Positions 1 through 5,797 are shown, counted from the first letter of the stretch. The stretch: DNA of 7,698 nucleotides from Candidatus Poseidoniaceae archaeon (GCA_030741455.1 JASLVI010000066.1:1-7698); one strand, 5' to 3'. Notes: generated by a model not told the origin, from the sequence alone. Numbers and translations are program-made.

Positions 1-528
1 GTACGTAAAATGCTCCTTGCAGGCATGATTACTGATACTGGACGATTTCGTCATGCCAATGCAAGTTCGTTTTCAATCACAACGAAACTCCTCGAAGATT
101 CAACGATCGATTATGCCGAATTCTGTGAACAAATCGAGCGTGAGGAAACCTCACCATCAGAACGTGGAAGCCTATTACGCGGACTTGCTCGTTCAAAACA
201 TCATGATGCAGGCGATTGGAGCCTCGTAACCACCTATGCAGGAACGCTTGAAGGACGACTTGCATCCATGCTTCTAGGAACGGGTTGTGACGTATCGCTC
301 GTTTCCCGACATCGAGAAGGAGAAACACGCTTGACTGCACGGGCTACACGTAAAGCAACGTTAAGTGGCGTCCATCTCGGCAACATTATGCAATCGATTG
401 CAGAACAACATGGAGGCGATGGGGGCGGTCATGATGGAGCTGCAGGATGGACAGGGAAGGTTGATCGTATTCGAGCCGAATCTGCATTCATTGCTCAACT
501 TACATTGCAAAAAGAGGTGAAACGATGA
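1..528 (+). CDS. DHH/DHHA1-family phosphoesterase, C-terminal part (5' end outside window)
   Basis: The reading frame is open from base 1 (V-R-K-M...), so the ATG at 10 is probably internal and 175 C-terminal residues are visible. Two family signatures are seen. TDTGRFR (bases 31-51) matches the last motif of the DHH catalytic domain, where an Asp helps hold the metal pair. GGGHDGAAG (421-447) is the substrate-binding motif of the DHHA1 domain. Proteins of this family (NrnA-like nanoRNase / pAp phosphatases, RecJ/GAN-type exonucleases, cyclic dinucleotide phosphodiesterases) hydrolyse phosphodiester or phosphomonoester bonds with Mn2+. The D-T-G-x-F form resembles NrnA-like members more than GAN nucleases, but the N-terminal DHH motif that would settle this is missing. 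No signal peptide or membrane segment is seen in the visible part, so it is probably cytoplasmic. Its TGA overlaps the ATG of the next gene (ATGA), which implies translational coupling. The family call is firm; the substrate is unknown. Confidence 0.85.
   Translation, partial: VRKMLLAGMITDTGRFRHANASSFSITTKLLEDSTIDYAEFCEQIEREETSPSERGSLLRGLARSKHHDAGDWSLVTTYAGTLEGRLASMLLGTGCDVSLVSRHREGETRLTARATRKATLSGVHLGNIMQSIAEQHGGDGGGHDGAAGWTGKVDRIRAESAFIAQLTLQKEVKR
514..519 (+). promoter_or_regulatory. Shine-Dalgarno motif inside the DHH gene for the downstream helical-repeat gene
   Basis: GAGGTG lies 5 bases before the ATG at 525, within the last codons of the DHH gene. It is complementary to the CACCTC of the usual archaeal 16S 3' end and fixes the start of the next gene. 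The same motif recurs before the Nudix, uS7 and EF-2 genes. Confidence 0.75.
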
Positions 529-1574
529 GGCCAAAGGCACCTGGATTGTTTATTTCAAGATGGAGAGAAGAAGGACCTGTATCGCTTGAGGTTGCAGAAC
601 AATGGCGCAACGATTTCGGCTGGAACGATTGGATGGCGATTATTGAAGCTGCCCTATACCTCGATGCTGCTGAACTGATCGAACTACTTACTCCTGAACT
701 TACACCAGCACAGAAGGCAACGTTTGATTTGGTCCGTCGACGAATGCTCGGTGATACACGGCTCGAGGATGCCATCGATCACGCTTTGGAAATTTGCCGC
801 ACTCCTGAAACGCGAGACCTTGCACTGGAGGGACGTTTGCGAATGGAGCGAGGCTTACAGCGATTTGAAAAAGGCGATGGTGTGGGTGCTGAAGAGGATT
901 TGACATGGGCAGAAACCCGTTTGAAATCTGTTGCCAAGGCCAGTCGAGATCATGACTTATCTCTGTTAAACAAAGCTGCCTATCACATGGCATCAGGAGA
1001 AGATTTGATGGCGTTGCAAGTTTATGGTGACATTTCTCGTCAAGAAAATCATGCACATGAAACCATTGCAATCTCTCGCATAGGAGCATCACGTATTCAT
1101 GCTCGTTATGGCCGTATGTTTGATGCTGCGAGGAATGCATGGAACGGCCATGCACATGCAATTCTTGCAAACCAGGTCACGATGGCGATTGAAGCAGGAA
1201 GTCTTTTTCTTGACTTGTCCATTGATGAACAAGATGAGAATGCCATTCGATTCCAGCAACAGGTGGATGATTCAAAGCCACGAAATGTAGGAGACGAAGC
1301 ACCTGAATTGAAAATTCATCCCGAAGATGTTGAAGGCGTATTCAACTGGTGCAGCGAGCATCTCAATAAGCAACTAGGTGGACATGATCGTCCAGATTTG
1401 AGAGCGATGATCATGATGGCACACCGTCTTGACCGACTCAATGAATACGATTGGCTCATTTCACATCCGACTCAAGTTGAGGATTCAATGCTGGTAGCAG
1501 TAGTCCTAGGTTGTTCGCTCGATGATGCGCAACATCTTGCATGGACGGAACGTATGCAATCACTCATGCCTTGA
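525..1574 (+). CDS. Unrecognised all-helical, TPR-like protein, 349 aa
   Basis: I do not recognise a named family. The protein looks almost wholly alpha-helical and rich in Ala, Leu, Glu and Arg, with TPR-like helix pairs. One example is residues 147-170 (LLNKAAYHMASGEDLMALQVYGDI), with small residue, Tyr, Gly, Ala and Tyr at TPR-like spacing; others are around 97-137 and 180-207. Residues 235-265 are polar and charged, probably a linker to a C-terminal helical domain (267-349). No signal peptide, membrane segment or catalytic motif is seen, so a cytoplasmic scaffold or partner-binding role is an inference. The start at 525 is supported by a GAGGTG SD 5 bases upstream and by the ATGA overlap with the DHH gene. 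That coupling suggests co-production with the phosphoesterase and perhaps physical partnership. The last 15 bases overlap the end of the convergent Nudix gene. The gene is real with high confidence; its function is unknown. Confidence 0.85.
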   Translation: MRPKAPGLFISRWREEGPVSLEVAEQWRNDFGWNDWMAIIEAALYLDAAELIELLTPELTPAQKATFDLVRRRMLGDTRLEDAIDHALEICRTPETRDLALEGRLRMERGLQRFEKGDGVGAEEDLTWAETRLKSVAKASRDHDLSLLNKAAYHMASGEDLMALQVYGDISRQENHAHETIAISRIGASRIHARYGRMFDAARNAWNGHAHAILANQVTMAIEAGSLFLDLSIDEQDENAIRFQQQVDDSKPRNVGDEAPELKIHPEDVEGVFNWCSEHLNKQLGGHDRPDLRAMIMMAHRLDRLNEYDWLISHPTQVEDSMLVAVVLGCSLDDAQHLAWTERMQSLMP

Positions 1575-1976
1575 TTCTATAGAATCAACCCACGCGCTTA
1601 AATCAACAACTTCTTGCACATCCCAATGCGTAAATTCGGGCAATGTTGTGAACCACTGAACAGTTGAAACATGTTGATCACTAACAGTCCATGATACTTT
1701 TTTGAAGGGTAATTCTTCATCATTCACGACAACAAATCCCACCCATCCGTTTGGATAGTACGTCTTATTCCAAGCGATCAATGTACCAATGCCTCCAACT
1801 TCTTCCTCCATTTCACGATACAACGCTTGTTCAGGTGTCTCATCCTTCTCAATGTGGCCACCAGGGAATTCCCAGCCACGCTCAGGGTGTTTGACCATTA
1901 GGATTGATCCGGAATTTGTAACGGATGATGCTGCACTTTTCTTAACAGCATAAGCCAAAACGAAGCGTGGTTTCAT
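1560..1976 (-). CDS. Nudix (MutT-like) hydrolase, 138 aa
   Basis: The Nudix box is clear at residues 40-62: Gly40, Glu46, then Arg54-Glu55-Met-x-Glu58-Glu59-x-Gly61. This matches G-x5-E-x7-R-E-U-x-E-E-x-G-U except that the last hydrophobic place is Gly62, followed by Ile63. Glu55, Glu58 and Glu59 are the expected Mg2+ ligands. GWEFPGGHIE just before and within it is the typical lead-in. The family cleaves nucleoside diphosphates linked to another group, for example oxidised or modified NTPs; the substrate here cannot be told from sequence. The length is normal for a single-domain member. I chose the ATG at 1976 (MKPRFVLAYAV) over an in-frame ATG at 2027 because AGGTG lies 5 bases before it and the longer form would run 43 bases into the upstream gene. 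It is the last gene of the minus-strand operon, 8 bases after the TPR gene, and its end overlaps the convergent plus-strand gene by 15 bases. Confidence 0.9.
   Translation of the reverse strand: MKPRFVLAYAVKKSAASSVTNSGSILMVKHPERGWEFPGGHIEKDETPEQALYREMEEEVGGIGTLIAWNKTYYPNGWVGFVVVNDEELPFKKVSWTVSDQHVSTVQWFTTLPEFTHWDVQEVVDLSAWVDSIESRHE
1571..1588. repeat. 18-bp perfect palindrome at the convergent gene ends
   Basis: TTGATTCTATAGAATCAA equals its own reverse complement. It starts on the last codons of the plus-strand helical-repeat gene (stop at 1572-1574) and lies inside the 3' end of the minus-strand Nudix gene. As RNA it could form the same short stem of about 7 pairs with a 4-base loop from either strand. 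It could thus mark the ends of both transcripts, or bind a dimeric protein. It is A/T-rich and lacks a T-run, so a classical terminator is not clearly supported. It also codes for the Nudix C-terminus (D-S-I-E-S). Confidence 0.5.
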
Positions 1977-1981
1977 GCAAA

Positions 1982-1986
1982 CACCT
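1982..1986 (-). promoter_or_regulatory. Shine-Dalgarno motif that decides the Nudix start
   Basis: On the minus strand AGGTG lies 5 bases before the ATG at 1976 and overlaps the TAG stop of the upstream TPR gene (1985-1987). This suits translation restarting after termination and supports the shorter 138-aa Nudix product. Confidence 0.65.
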
Positions 1987-3019
1987 ACATCAATGTTCGA
2001 CACTTTTCGAGATAGGATTCGGCCCATTCTTCTCCAGACGCCACAAGACGGCGAGCCAAGAAGAACGCTTCAGATATGTTGTTCGATTCAATAAGAGAGA
2101 TGAGTTTTGTCTCATCGGAATGGGTTGTTTCCTTTTCTTCATTCTCCGATTCGATGAATGCAGGCTCTTCGACATCCTGACGAACACGCTGATTGAGTTG
2201 CTCCATCTGTTTCAAGAATGCTGTACGATGTTCGAGTTTTGGCCCACTCCATGGTGTTTTCTCCGCACCATCCATTCGTTCAGTTAATCGGTTGAGGAAA
2301 TCATCACGAAGCGGAAGATGAGGCATGAGCGTTTGGACATGATCGTAACACGACCATGCTGAATCGATTTCTTCTCGTCGTTCATGCAATCGTCCAAGTT
2401 GCATCCAAAGTTCATGATTTGCTGGACGATGTGCAAGAAGATGACGGCTTAATTCAATAAAAAGATCTTCGAAACCTTGTATACGCAAGTGTTCAATCCT
2501 TCTCCCGTATACGATGTTCGCCCTTTGGTCACGAAAATCAAGATCTCGGCAGCGATCGGCAAATTCCGCTATTTCAATCAAAACATCATCACTTTGATCA
2601 TCCCCTCCACCTCTTTCAACCAGAGATTGCCACCAATTTTCAGGTGTAAGTGGGTCTCGTTCAAAGGCAGCTTCCAATAATTCTAATCCAAATTCAATAT
2701 AATTTAAATTCTTCAATTTTTCAAATTGTTCAGTATCGCGACCAAGGACCGTGAATACATCCTCAAGGACGATACCTAAGCCTTCATTGTCTTTGATCAA
2801 GACCTTGATGTCAGCCAAACATCGCCAATTGCGTTCGTCAGTAAAGTCATGCAACAATGCTTGTCGTGCATTCTGTTCCGCCCATTGCATGTTGGATTCT
2901 TTTCGCTCTGGATCTACCTTTGCTAATCGGACGAATTTCTGGGCTTGCGTTCGATAACGGTTACCAAGGTTCCTACGAGGATGTTGCAAATCATCGTGGG
3001 CAGATTGTCGCATGACCAT
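1985..3019 (-). CDS. TPR-repeat protein of unknown function, 344 aa
   Basis: One TPR unit is nearly canonical at residues 202-233: Trp205, Leu208, Gly209, Ala221, Tyr225 and Pro233 fall at the W4-L7-G8-A20-Y24-P32 spacing. Weaker helix pairs lie around 45-93 (Trp65, Leu68), 105-135 and 303-340. Residues 282-304 are acidic and polar (EEPAFIESENEEKE), probably a flexible linker. There is no signal peptide, membrane segment or enzyme motif. TPR proteins bind partner proteins, so an adaptor role in this operon is an inference. The gene starts 2 bases after the UbiD stop. The ATG at 3019 has no room for an SD; the ATG at 3013 (MRQSAHDD) has a G-rich stretch about 6 bases upstream and is a fair alternative start. 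Bases around 2675-2731, coding for residues about 97-115, are markedly more A/T-rich than the rest. Confidence 0.85.
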   Translation of the reverse strand: MVMRQSAHDDLQHPRRNLGNRYRTQAQKFVRLAKVDPERKESNMQWAEQNARQALLHDFTDERNWRCLADIKVLIKDNEGLGIVLEDVFTVLGRDTEQFEKLKNLNYIEFGLELLEAAFERDPLTPENWWQSLVERGGGDDQSDDVLIEIAEFADRCRDLDFRDQRANIVYGRRIEHLRIQGFEDLFIELSRHLLAHRPANHELWMQLGRLHERREEIDSAWSCYDHVQTLMPHLPLRDDFLNRLTERMDGAEKTPWSGPKLEHRTAFLKQMEQLNQRVRQDVEEPAFIESENEEKETTHSDETKLISLIESNNISEAFFLARRLVASGEEWAESYLEKCRTLM

Positions 3020-3021
3020 CC

Positions 3022-4293
3022 CTACTGGACGCTCATGTACCCTTCTGGGTTATCTGAATGATGGATGGTTGCATCGAAACCAACCTTTGAAGTCAAACCA
3101 TCTTCGTAGCGCGAAGGATCAAGACTGGACCCCTTCTGTTTTGAGAACACATGTGTATCTCGATCGGGTTGCCAGCGTGTAACCATCGCCCATTCGACTC
3201 GAACAGGATTCGTAATCTCAATATCTTCGTCAACGATTGTAACCATCTTCATCGAGCGATGCCCTGCTAAGGCTGCCTCAATTGCCTTGCGGCCATCCTC
3301 TTCGGAAGTCTTTCGAATTTTGACAACTGCTGCTAACCAACCACAGCCTCCTTCAGTCATATGAACATCAATGCAGTCAACAACTTGAGCGACGGCTTCC
3401 TTGATGGTTGGTGAACGAGGCAGGCCCATGAGTGTCTTATGCTCCGCTTCACCTGGAATAAGTGCATGGAAGATTGGGTCGTTACGGTGCAGAACTCCGT
3501 CAACTTCAATCACAGGTTCTTGACGAACATCATCAACTGTTCCTGTGATGTCCACGTATGGACCTTCATCATCATCATCGAGTGTAATCCTCCCCCACAT
3601 TGCGTATTCAGCATCGGCAGGAACTTGGATCCCATTTGGCAGTTCAACCAATTGCAACGATTTTGAGTATAGTTTCTCGTGAAGAGCAGCAGCGATGGTC
3701 AGCTCATCAATAGGTTCGTCAAAGGACATCGCTCCAGCCAACAAAACAACCGGGTCAGGTGCATTGACGATTGCAATGTTGACTTCATGACCCTGCTCAC
3801 GGGCTTGATCAACCATGGTACGAAGATGACGTGGAACCAATCGAACAACGAGATGTGATTTGTCGCGAAGGTATTGGCGGTGAAAACTCATGTTTCTTTG
3901 CCCATTGACCTCAGCGATGATGACACTTGCTGACATATATCTTCCACGGTCTTCAGGCCAGTGATGTGGAATAGGAACGACTGTAAGATCGACATCATCC
4001 TGCATGTTATCAAAAACGGGAGCATCTTGTGGTGGAACAATTTCTGGCGTTGCTGGATTTTTCATTGCCCAAGCAAGAGTGTCGATGTATACTTCGGGTT
4101 GAATACCAATCGCCTCACACAAACGATCGCGTGTGAGCATGTTCACCGATACTCGTTGACCGGGTACTTCCTTTACATTCTCGAACAAAAGATTCGGATG
4201 TGATTGTGAAGAACTCAGTTCCCAAATTTCATGGATGAGACTGACCTCTTGAGTTACGGACTCTGAATGCGACAAATGGTCACGGAATGCCAA
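3022..4293 (-). CDS. ubiD: UbiD-family (prenylated-FMN) decarboxylase, archaeal short form, 423 aa
   Basis: UbiD enzymes reversibly decarboxylate unsaturated or aromatic acids with prenylated FMN made by UbiX. Seen here: the N-terminal MAFRDHL and NLLFENV; the cofactor/catalytic-region segment NMSFHRQYLRD (134-144) with Arg139; PADAEYAMWGRI (225-236) with Glu229; GPYVDITG (244-251) with Asp248; EHKTLMGLPR (284-293); and the C-terminal GSSLDPS (388-394) and TSKVGFDAT (401-409). The length fits the archaeal group of about 420 residues. One such member in Aeropyrum decarboxylates anhydromevalonate phosphate in an archaeal mevalonate route; other roles are possible and no pathway partner lies nearby. 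Trp233 stands where most members have Glu (A-E-x-V-x-E-G), which is unusual. The start is TTG at 4293: an in-frame stop lies just upstream and the next Met is residue 52, which would remove the conserved N-terminus. GAGG on the upstream stop is 10 bases before it. It is probably cytoplasmic and co-transcribed with its neighbours. Confidence 0.9.
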   Translation of the reverse strand: MAFRDHLSHSESVTQEVSLIHEIWELSSSQSHPNLLFENVKEVPGQRVSVNMLTRDRLCEAIGIQPEVYIDTLAWAMKNPATPEIVPPQDAPVFDNMQDDVDLTVVPIPHHWPEDRGRYMSASVIIAEVNGQRNMSFHRQYLRDKSHLVVRLVPRHLRTMVDQAREQGHEVNIAIVNAPDPVVLLAGAMSFDEPIDELTIAAALHEKLYSKSLQLVELPNGIQVPADAEYAMWGRITLDDDDEGPYVDITGTVDDVRQEPVIEVDGVLHRNDPIFHALIPGEAEHKTLMGLPRSPTIKEAVAQVVDCIDVHMTEGGCGWLAAVVKIRKTSEEDGRKAIEAALAGHRSMKMVTIVDEDIEITNPVRVEWAMVTRWQPDRDTHVFSKQKGSSLDPSRYEDGLTSKVGFDATIHHSDNPEGYMSVQ

Positions 4294-4305
4294 CGTATCA
4301 CGTCC

Positions 4306-4539
4306 TCAGAATTTCGTCTGAGTGTCTTCTAGGTAGCGTGGGCCTTTCTCTTCTGTTTCATCGGCACTTCCGGGAGACATCATGTTCATTCCTGAAAAGA
4401 GACCAATGAGGCCAACTGCATGCGCAGTGACGACGTCAACACTGGATTCGACAAATCCAAGCCAATGGTTGGCGATGACCACGAGTCCCAGAACCATGGT
4501 GAGCAGTGCAATGATTGGACGCATGCCTTGGGGAATCAT
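4306..4539 (-). CDS. Small two-helix membrane protein, 77 aa
   Basis: Two hydrophobic stretches, residues about 7-30 (MRPIIALLTMVLGLVVIANH) and about 35-54 (VVTAHAVGLIGLFSGMNMM), would form a membrane hairpin. They are followed by a charged tail (about 57-77, SADETEEKGPRYLED). The short loop between them (GFVESSVD) is acidic, and Arg7 before the first helix favours a cytoplasmic N-terminus, so the tail would also be cytoplasmic. I recognise no family. It is the first gene of the minus-strand operon and ends 12 bases before the UbiD start, so it may tether or serve that enzyme group at the membrane; this is inference. No good SD precedes the ATG at 4539, but a TATA-like element about 31 bases upstream predicts a nearly leaderless mRNA. 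An ATG at codon 6 is an alternative start. That it is a real gene rests on the operon fit and the membrane pattern. Confidence 0.7.
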   Translation of the reverse strand: MIPQGMRPIIALLTMVLGLVVIANHWLGFVESSVDVVTAHAVGLIGLFSGMNMMSPGSADETEEKGPRYLEDTQTKF

Positions 4540-4565
4540 GTCTCAACTAACAACATCATGTTTAT

Positions 4566-4574
4566 GATATTATT
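4566..4574 (-). promoter_or_regulatory. Candidate TATA box for the minus-strand operon
   Basis: On the minus strand this reads AATAATATC, centred about 31 bases before the ATG at 4539. Archaeal TATA boxes sit about 25 bases before the transcript start, so the mRNA would begin only a few bases before the ATG. That fits the lack of an SD there. No strong BRE is evident. A short inverted repeat (ATCAT-GTTT-ATGAT, 4555-4568) overlaps its downstream side and could be an operator or chance. Confidence 0.45.
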
Positions 4575-4618
4575 CTTCAATGCAGACGGTGAAAACCTCA
4601 CCTCGATGAAACGGCGAC

Positions 4619-4628
4619 TTGATATATG
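4619..4628 (+). promoter_or_regulatory. Candidate TATA box for the rps12-rps7-fusA unit
   Basis: TTGATATATG is centred about 44 bases before the rps12 ATG. With the usual spacing of about 25 bases the transcript would start near 4648-4650, leaving a leader of about 18 bases that still contains the SD at 4656-4660. The geometry is good; the upstream BRE position is not purine-rich, so the match is partial. It is the most TATA-like stretch close to rps12 on this strand. Confidence 0.5.
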
Positions 4629-4655
4629 AAAGCAAAGTCGCAAAAACGCTCGAAT

Positions 4656-4660
4656 GAGGA
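4656..4660 (+). promoter_or_regulatory. Shine-Dalgarno motif that decides the rps12 start
   Basis: GAGGA lies 6 bases before the ATG at 4667. It directly abuts an in-frame TTG at 4661, which therefore cannot use it. This favours the ATG and the conserved N-terminus MGRGLFAG. Confidence 0.7.
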
Positions 4661-4666
4661 TTGAAC

Positions 4667-5095
4667 ATGGGTAGAGGACTCTTTGCAGGTGCAAAAATGG
4701 CGAAGGACCGACAGAAGTTTCGTTGGTCTGACCGACGGTACAAGAAGCGCATGCTCAAATCTCGCGCTAAGCACGACCCACTTGCTGGATCGACGCAAGC
4801 CAAGGGAATCGTTATCGAAAAAGTAGGAATCGAAGCAAAGCAGCCAAACTCAGGAATTCGTAAGGCTGTAAAAATTTCACTCATTAAGAACGGTAACAAA
4901 TTGACCGCATTCGCTCCCGGAGACGGTGCAATCAACTTTATCGATGAACACGATGAAGTCATGGTAGAAGGTATCGGTGGACGCATGGGTCGTTCATACG
5001 GAGATATTCCTGGTGTCCGTTACAAGGTCATTCAAGTCAACGGCGTATCGCTCGATGAAATGGTTCGAGGACGCAAGGAGAAGCCAGTCCGCTGA
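4667..5095 (+). CDS. rpsL: Ribosomal protein uS12 (archaeal S12), 142 aa, complete
   Basis: uS12 sits at the decoding centre of the small ribosomal subunit and contacts mRNA and tRNA in the A site. Archaeal hallmarks are seen in order: MGRGLFAG and DRQKFRWSDRRYKKR at the N-terminus; QAKGIVIEKVGIEAKQPNSGIRK (residues 44-66) with the KQPNS loop that reaches the decoding site; DGAINFIDEHDEV (86-98); GRSYGDIPGVRYKV (108-121); and the C-terminal GRKEKPVR. Pro60 lies where the eukaryotic counterpart is prolyl-hydroxylated. Gly63 replaces the more usual Ala in PNSAIRK. The length is close to the archaeal norm. The start at 4667 is set by the GAGGA SD. It is the first gene of its unit, divergent from the membrane-protein gene. 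In many archaea rpl30e and nusA precede it; neither is here. rps7 follows after 10 bases. Confidence 0.98.
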   Translation: MGRGLFAGAKMAKDRQKFRWSDRRYKKRMLKSRAKHDPLAGSTQAKGIVIEKVGIEAKQPNSGIRKAVKISLIKNGNKLTAFAPGDGAINFIDEHDEVMVEGIGGRMGRSYGDIPGVRYKVIQVNGVSLDEMVRGRKEKPVR

Positions 5096-5099
5096 GGTG
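5094..5099 (+). promoter_or_regulatory. Shine-Dalgarno motif for rps7, overlapping the rps12 stop
   Basis: GAGGTG begins on the last two bases of the rps12 TGA and lies 6 bases before the ATG at 5106. It favours that ATG over the GTG at 5103 or in-frame starts inside rps12, and suggests coupled translation of the two proteins. Confidence 0.75.
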
Positions 5100-5105
5100 T
5101 TTGTG

Positions 5106-5711
5106 ATGTCAGAAGAAACAGTAGTCGACGAACGCCCAATCGCTGGAATTGGAACACTTGTCTTTGGAAAGTGGGATGCAGCCGAAGTTGTTTGCAACGA
5201 TCCAGGTCTCGCCCCTTACGTCAACCTCACAACTGTCGGTGTACCTCACACCGGTGGCCGACACGCTAACATGTGGTTTGGAAAGTCCAAACTCAGTGTT
5301 GTCGAGCGCTACATCAACAAGCTCATGCGAACTGGTGCTTACACTGGTAAGAAGCAGTCAGCCATGAAGGCATTCGAAAATGCACTCGATGTACTCGCTG
5401 AACGCCGTAAGATGAATCCACTGCAAATTTTCGTCGATGCGATCTGCAACGCCGCACCTATGGAAGAGATTACCCGAATCAAATTCGGTGCAGTTTCTCA
5501 ACCAAAGGCTGTGGACTCATCCCCCTCTCGTCGACTCGATGTCGCATTGAAGAATCTTGCAAAGGGTGCTCAACAAGGAACCCACAAATCCAAGCGAACG
5601 CTCCAACAATGCATCATCAACGAGCTCAACAAGGCTTCGGAAGGCGACGCAACTTCCTTTGCTGTTGCAAAGAAAGAGGAAGTAGAACGAATCGCTGCAT
5701 CCGCTCGATGA
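5106..5711 (+). CDS. rpsG: Ribosomal protein uS7 (archaeal S7), 201 aa, complete
   Basis: uS7 nucleates assembly of the small-subunit head by binding the 3' major domain of 16S rRNA and lies near the E-site tRNA. The archaeal/eukaryotic form is seen: an N-terminal extension before FGKWDAAEV (20-28); PYVNL and the PHTGGRHA segment (47-54); KLSVVERYINKLMRTG (62-77) with GKKQSAMKAF after it; the core helix region NPLQIFVDAICNAAPMEE (104-121); the RRLDVALKNLAKGA segment (142-155); and the C-terminal SFAVAKKEEVERIAASAR (184-201), all typical. The length fits archaeal members, about 45 residues longer than bacterial S7. The start at 5106 is fixed by GAGGTG on the rps12 stop; longer in-frame versions would begin inside rps12. 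fusA follows after 91 bases that hold a hairpin with a T-run. Confidence 0.97.
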   Translation: MSEETVVDERPIAGIGTLVFGKWDAAEVVCNDPGLAPYVNLTTVGVPHTGGRHANMWFGKSKLSVVERYINKLMRTGAYTGKKQSAMKAFENALDVLAERRKMNPLQIFVDAICNAAPMEEITRIKFGAVSQPKAVDSSPSRRLDVALKNLAKGAQQGTHKSKRTLQQCIINELNKASEGDATSFAVAKKEEVERIAASAR

Positions 5712-5723
5712 AACCGCATACCG

Positions 5724-5745
5724 CGACGAATTTCGTCGAACTTTT
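5724..5745 (+). terminator. Hairpin plus T-run after rps7 (partial terminator or processing site)
   Basis: CGACGAA and TTCGTCG (5724-5730 and 5732-5738) are exact reverse complements around one T, so a 5-6 pair stem with a loop of 3-5 bases can form. TTTT follows at 5742-5745. Archaea often end transcripts at T-runs, but this run is short. It may reduce or end transcription after rps7, or mark RNA processing, so that EF-2 is produced at a different level from the two ribosomal proteins. Confidence 0.45.
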
Positions 5746-5751
5746 GCGACT

Positions 5752-5776
5752 CACTTAAGAACCCCATTCAAGTGGG
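5752..5776 (+). other. Pair of mutually exclusive small stems in the fusA leader
   Basis: CACTT (5752-5756) can pair with AAGTG (5770-5774), or CCCA (5763-5766) can pair with TGGG (5773-5776). The two use overlapping bases, so only one can form at a time. They lie 17 bases before the fusA SD. The stems are only 4-5 pairs and could be chance; no known riboswitch is recognised. Confidence 0.25.
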
Positions 5777-5792
5777 CGAAATGAACCAGACA

Positions 5793-5797
5793 GGTGG
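5793..5797 (+). promoter_or_regulatory. Shine-Dalgarno motif for fusA
   Basis: GGTGG (within AGGTGG) lies 5 bases before the ATG at 5803 and supports the start MGRKEDNIKK. No convincing TATA box stands at the right distance upstream, so read-through from rps7 is the simplest expression route. Confidence 0.65.

Noticed and set aside
700..1170. 156-aa open frame on the minus strand inside the 349-aa helical-repeat gene
   Set aside because: It is antisense to a well-supported coupled gene, has His/Gln-rich composition without domain signs, and lacks an SD or operon context.
1977..2027. 17-residue N-terminal extension of the Nudix protein from the ATG at 2027
   Set aside because: It would overlap the upstream TPR gene by 43 bases, lacks the AGGTG motif that fits the ATG at 1976, and adds nothing typical of the family.
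3566..3580. Short TCA trinucleotide run (microsatellite-like)
   Set aside because: Five repeats that code for the acidic stretch DDDDE (residues 239-243) of UbiD, in frame in a probable surface loop. Too short to suggest phase variation.
4570..4986. 138-aa open frame on the minus strand across the promoter region and rps12
   Set aside because: It is antisense to rps12 and overlaps both candidate promoters; Ser/Pro-rich shadow translation without recognisable features.
4977..5105. 43-residue N-terminal extension of uS7 starting inside rps12
   Set aside because: It is read from the wrong frame of rps12. The GAGGTG SD and the family N-terminus support the ATG at 5106.
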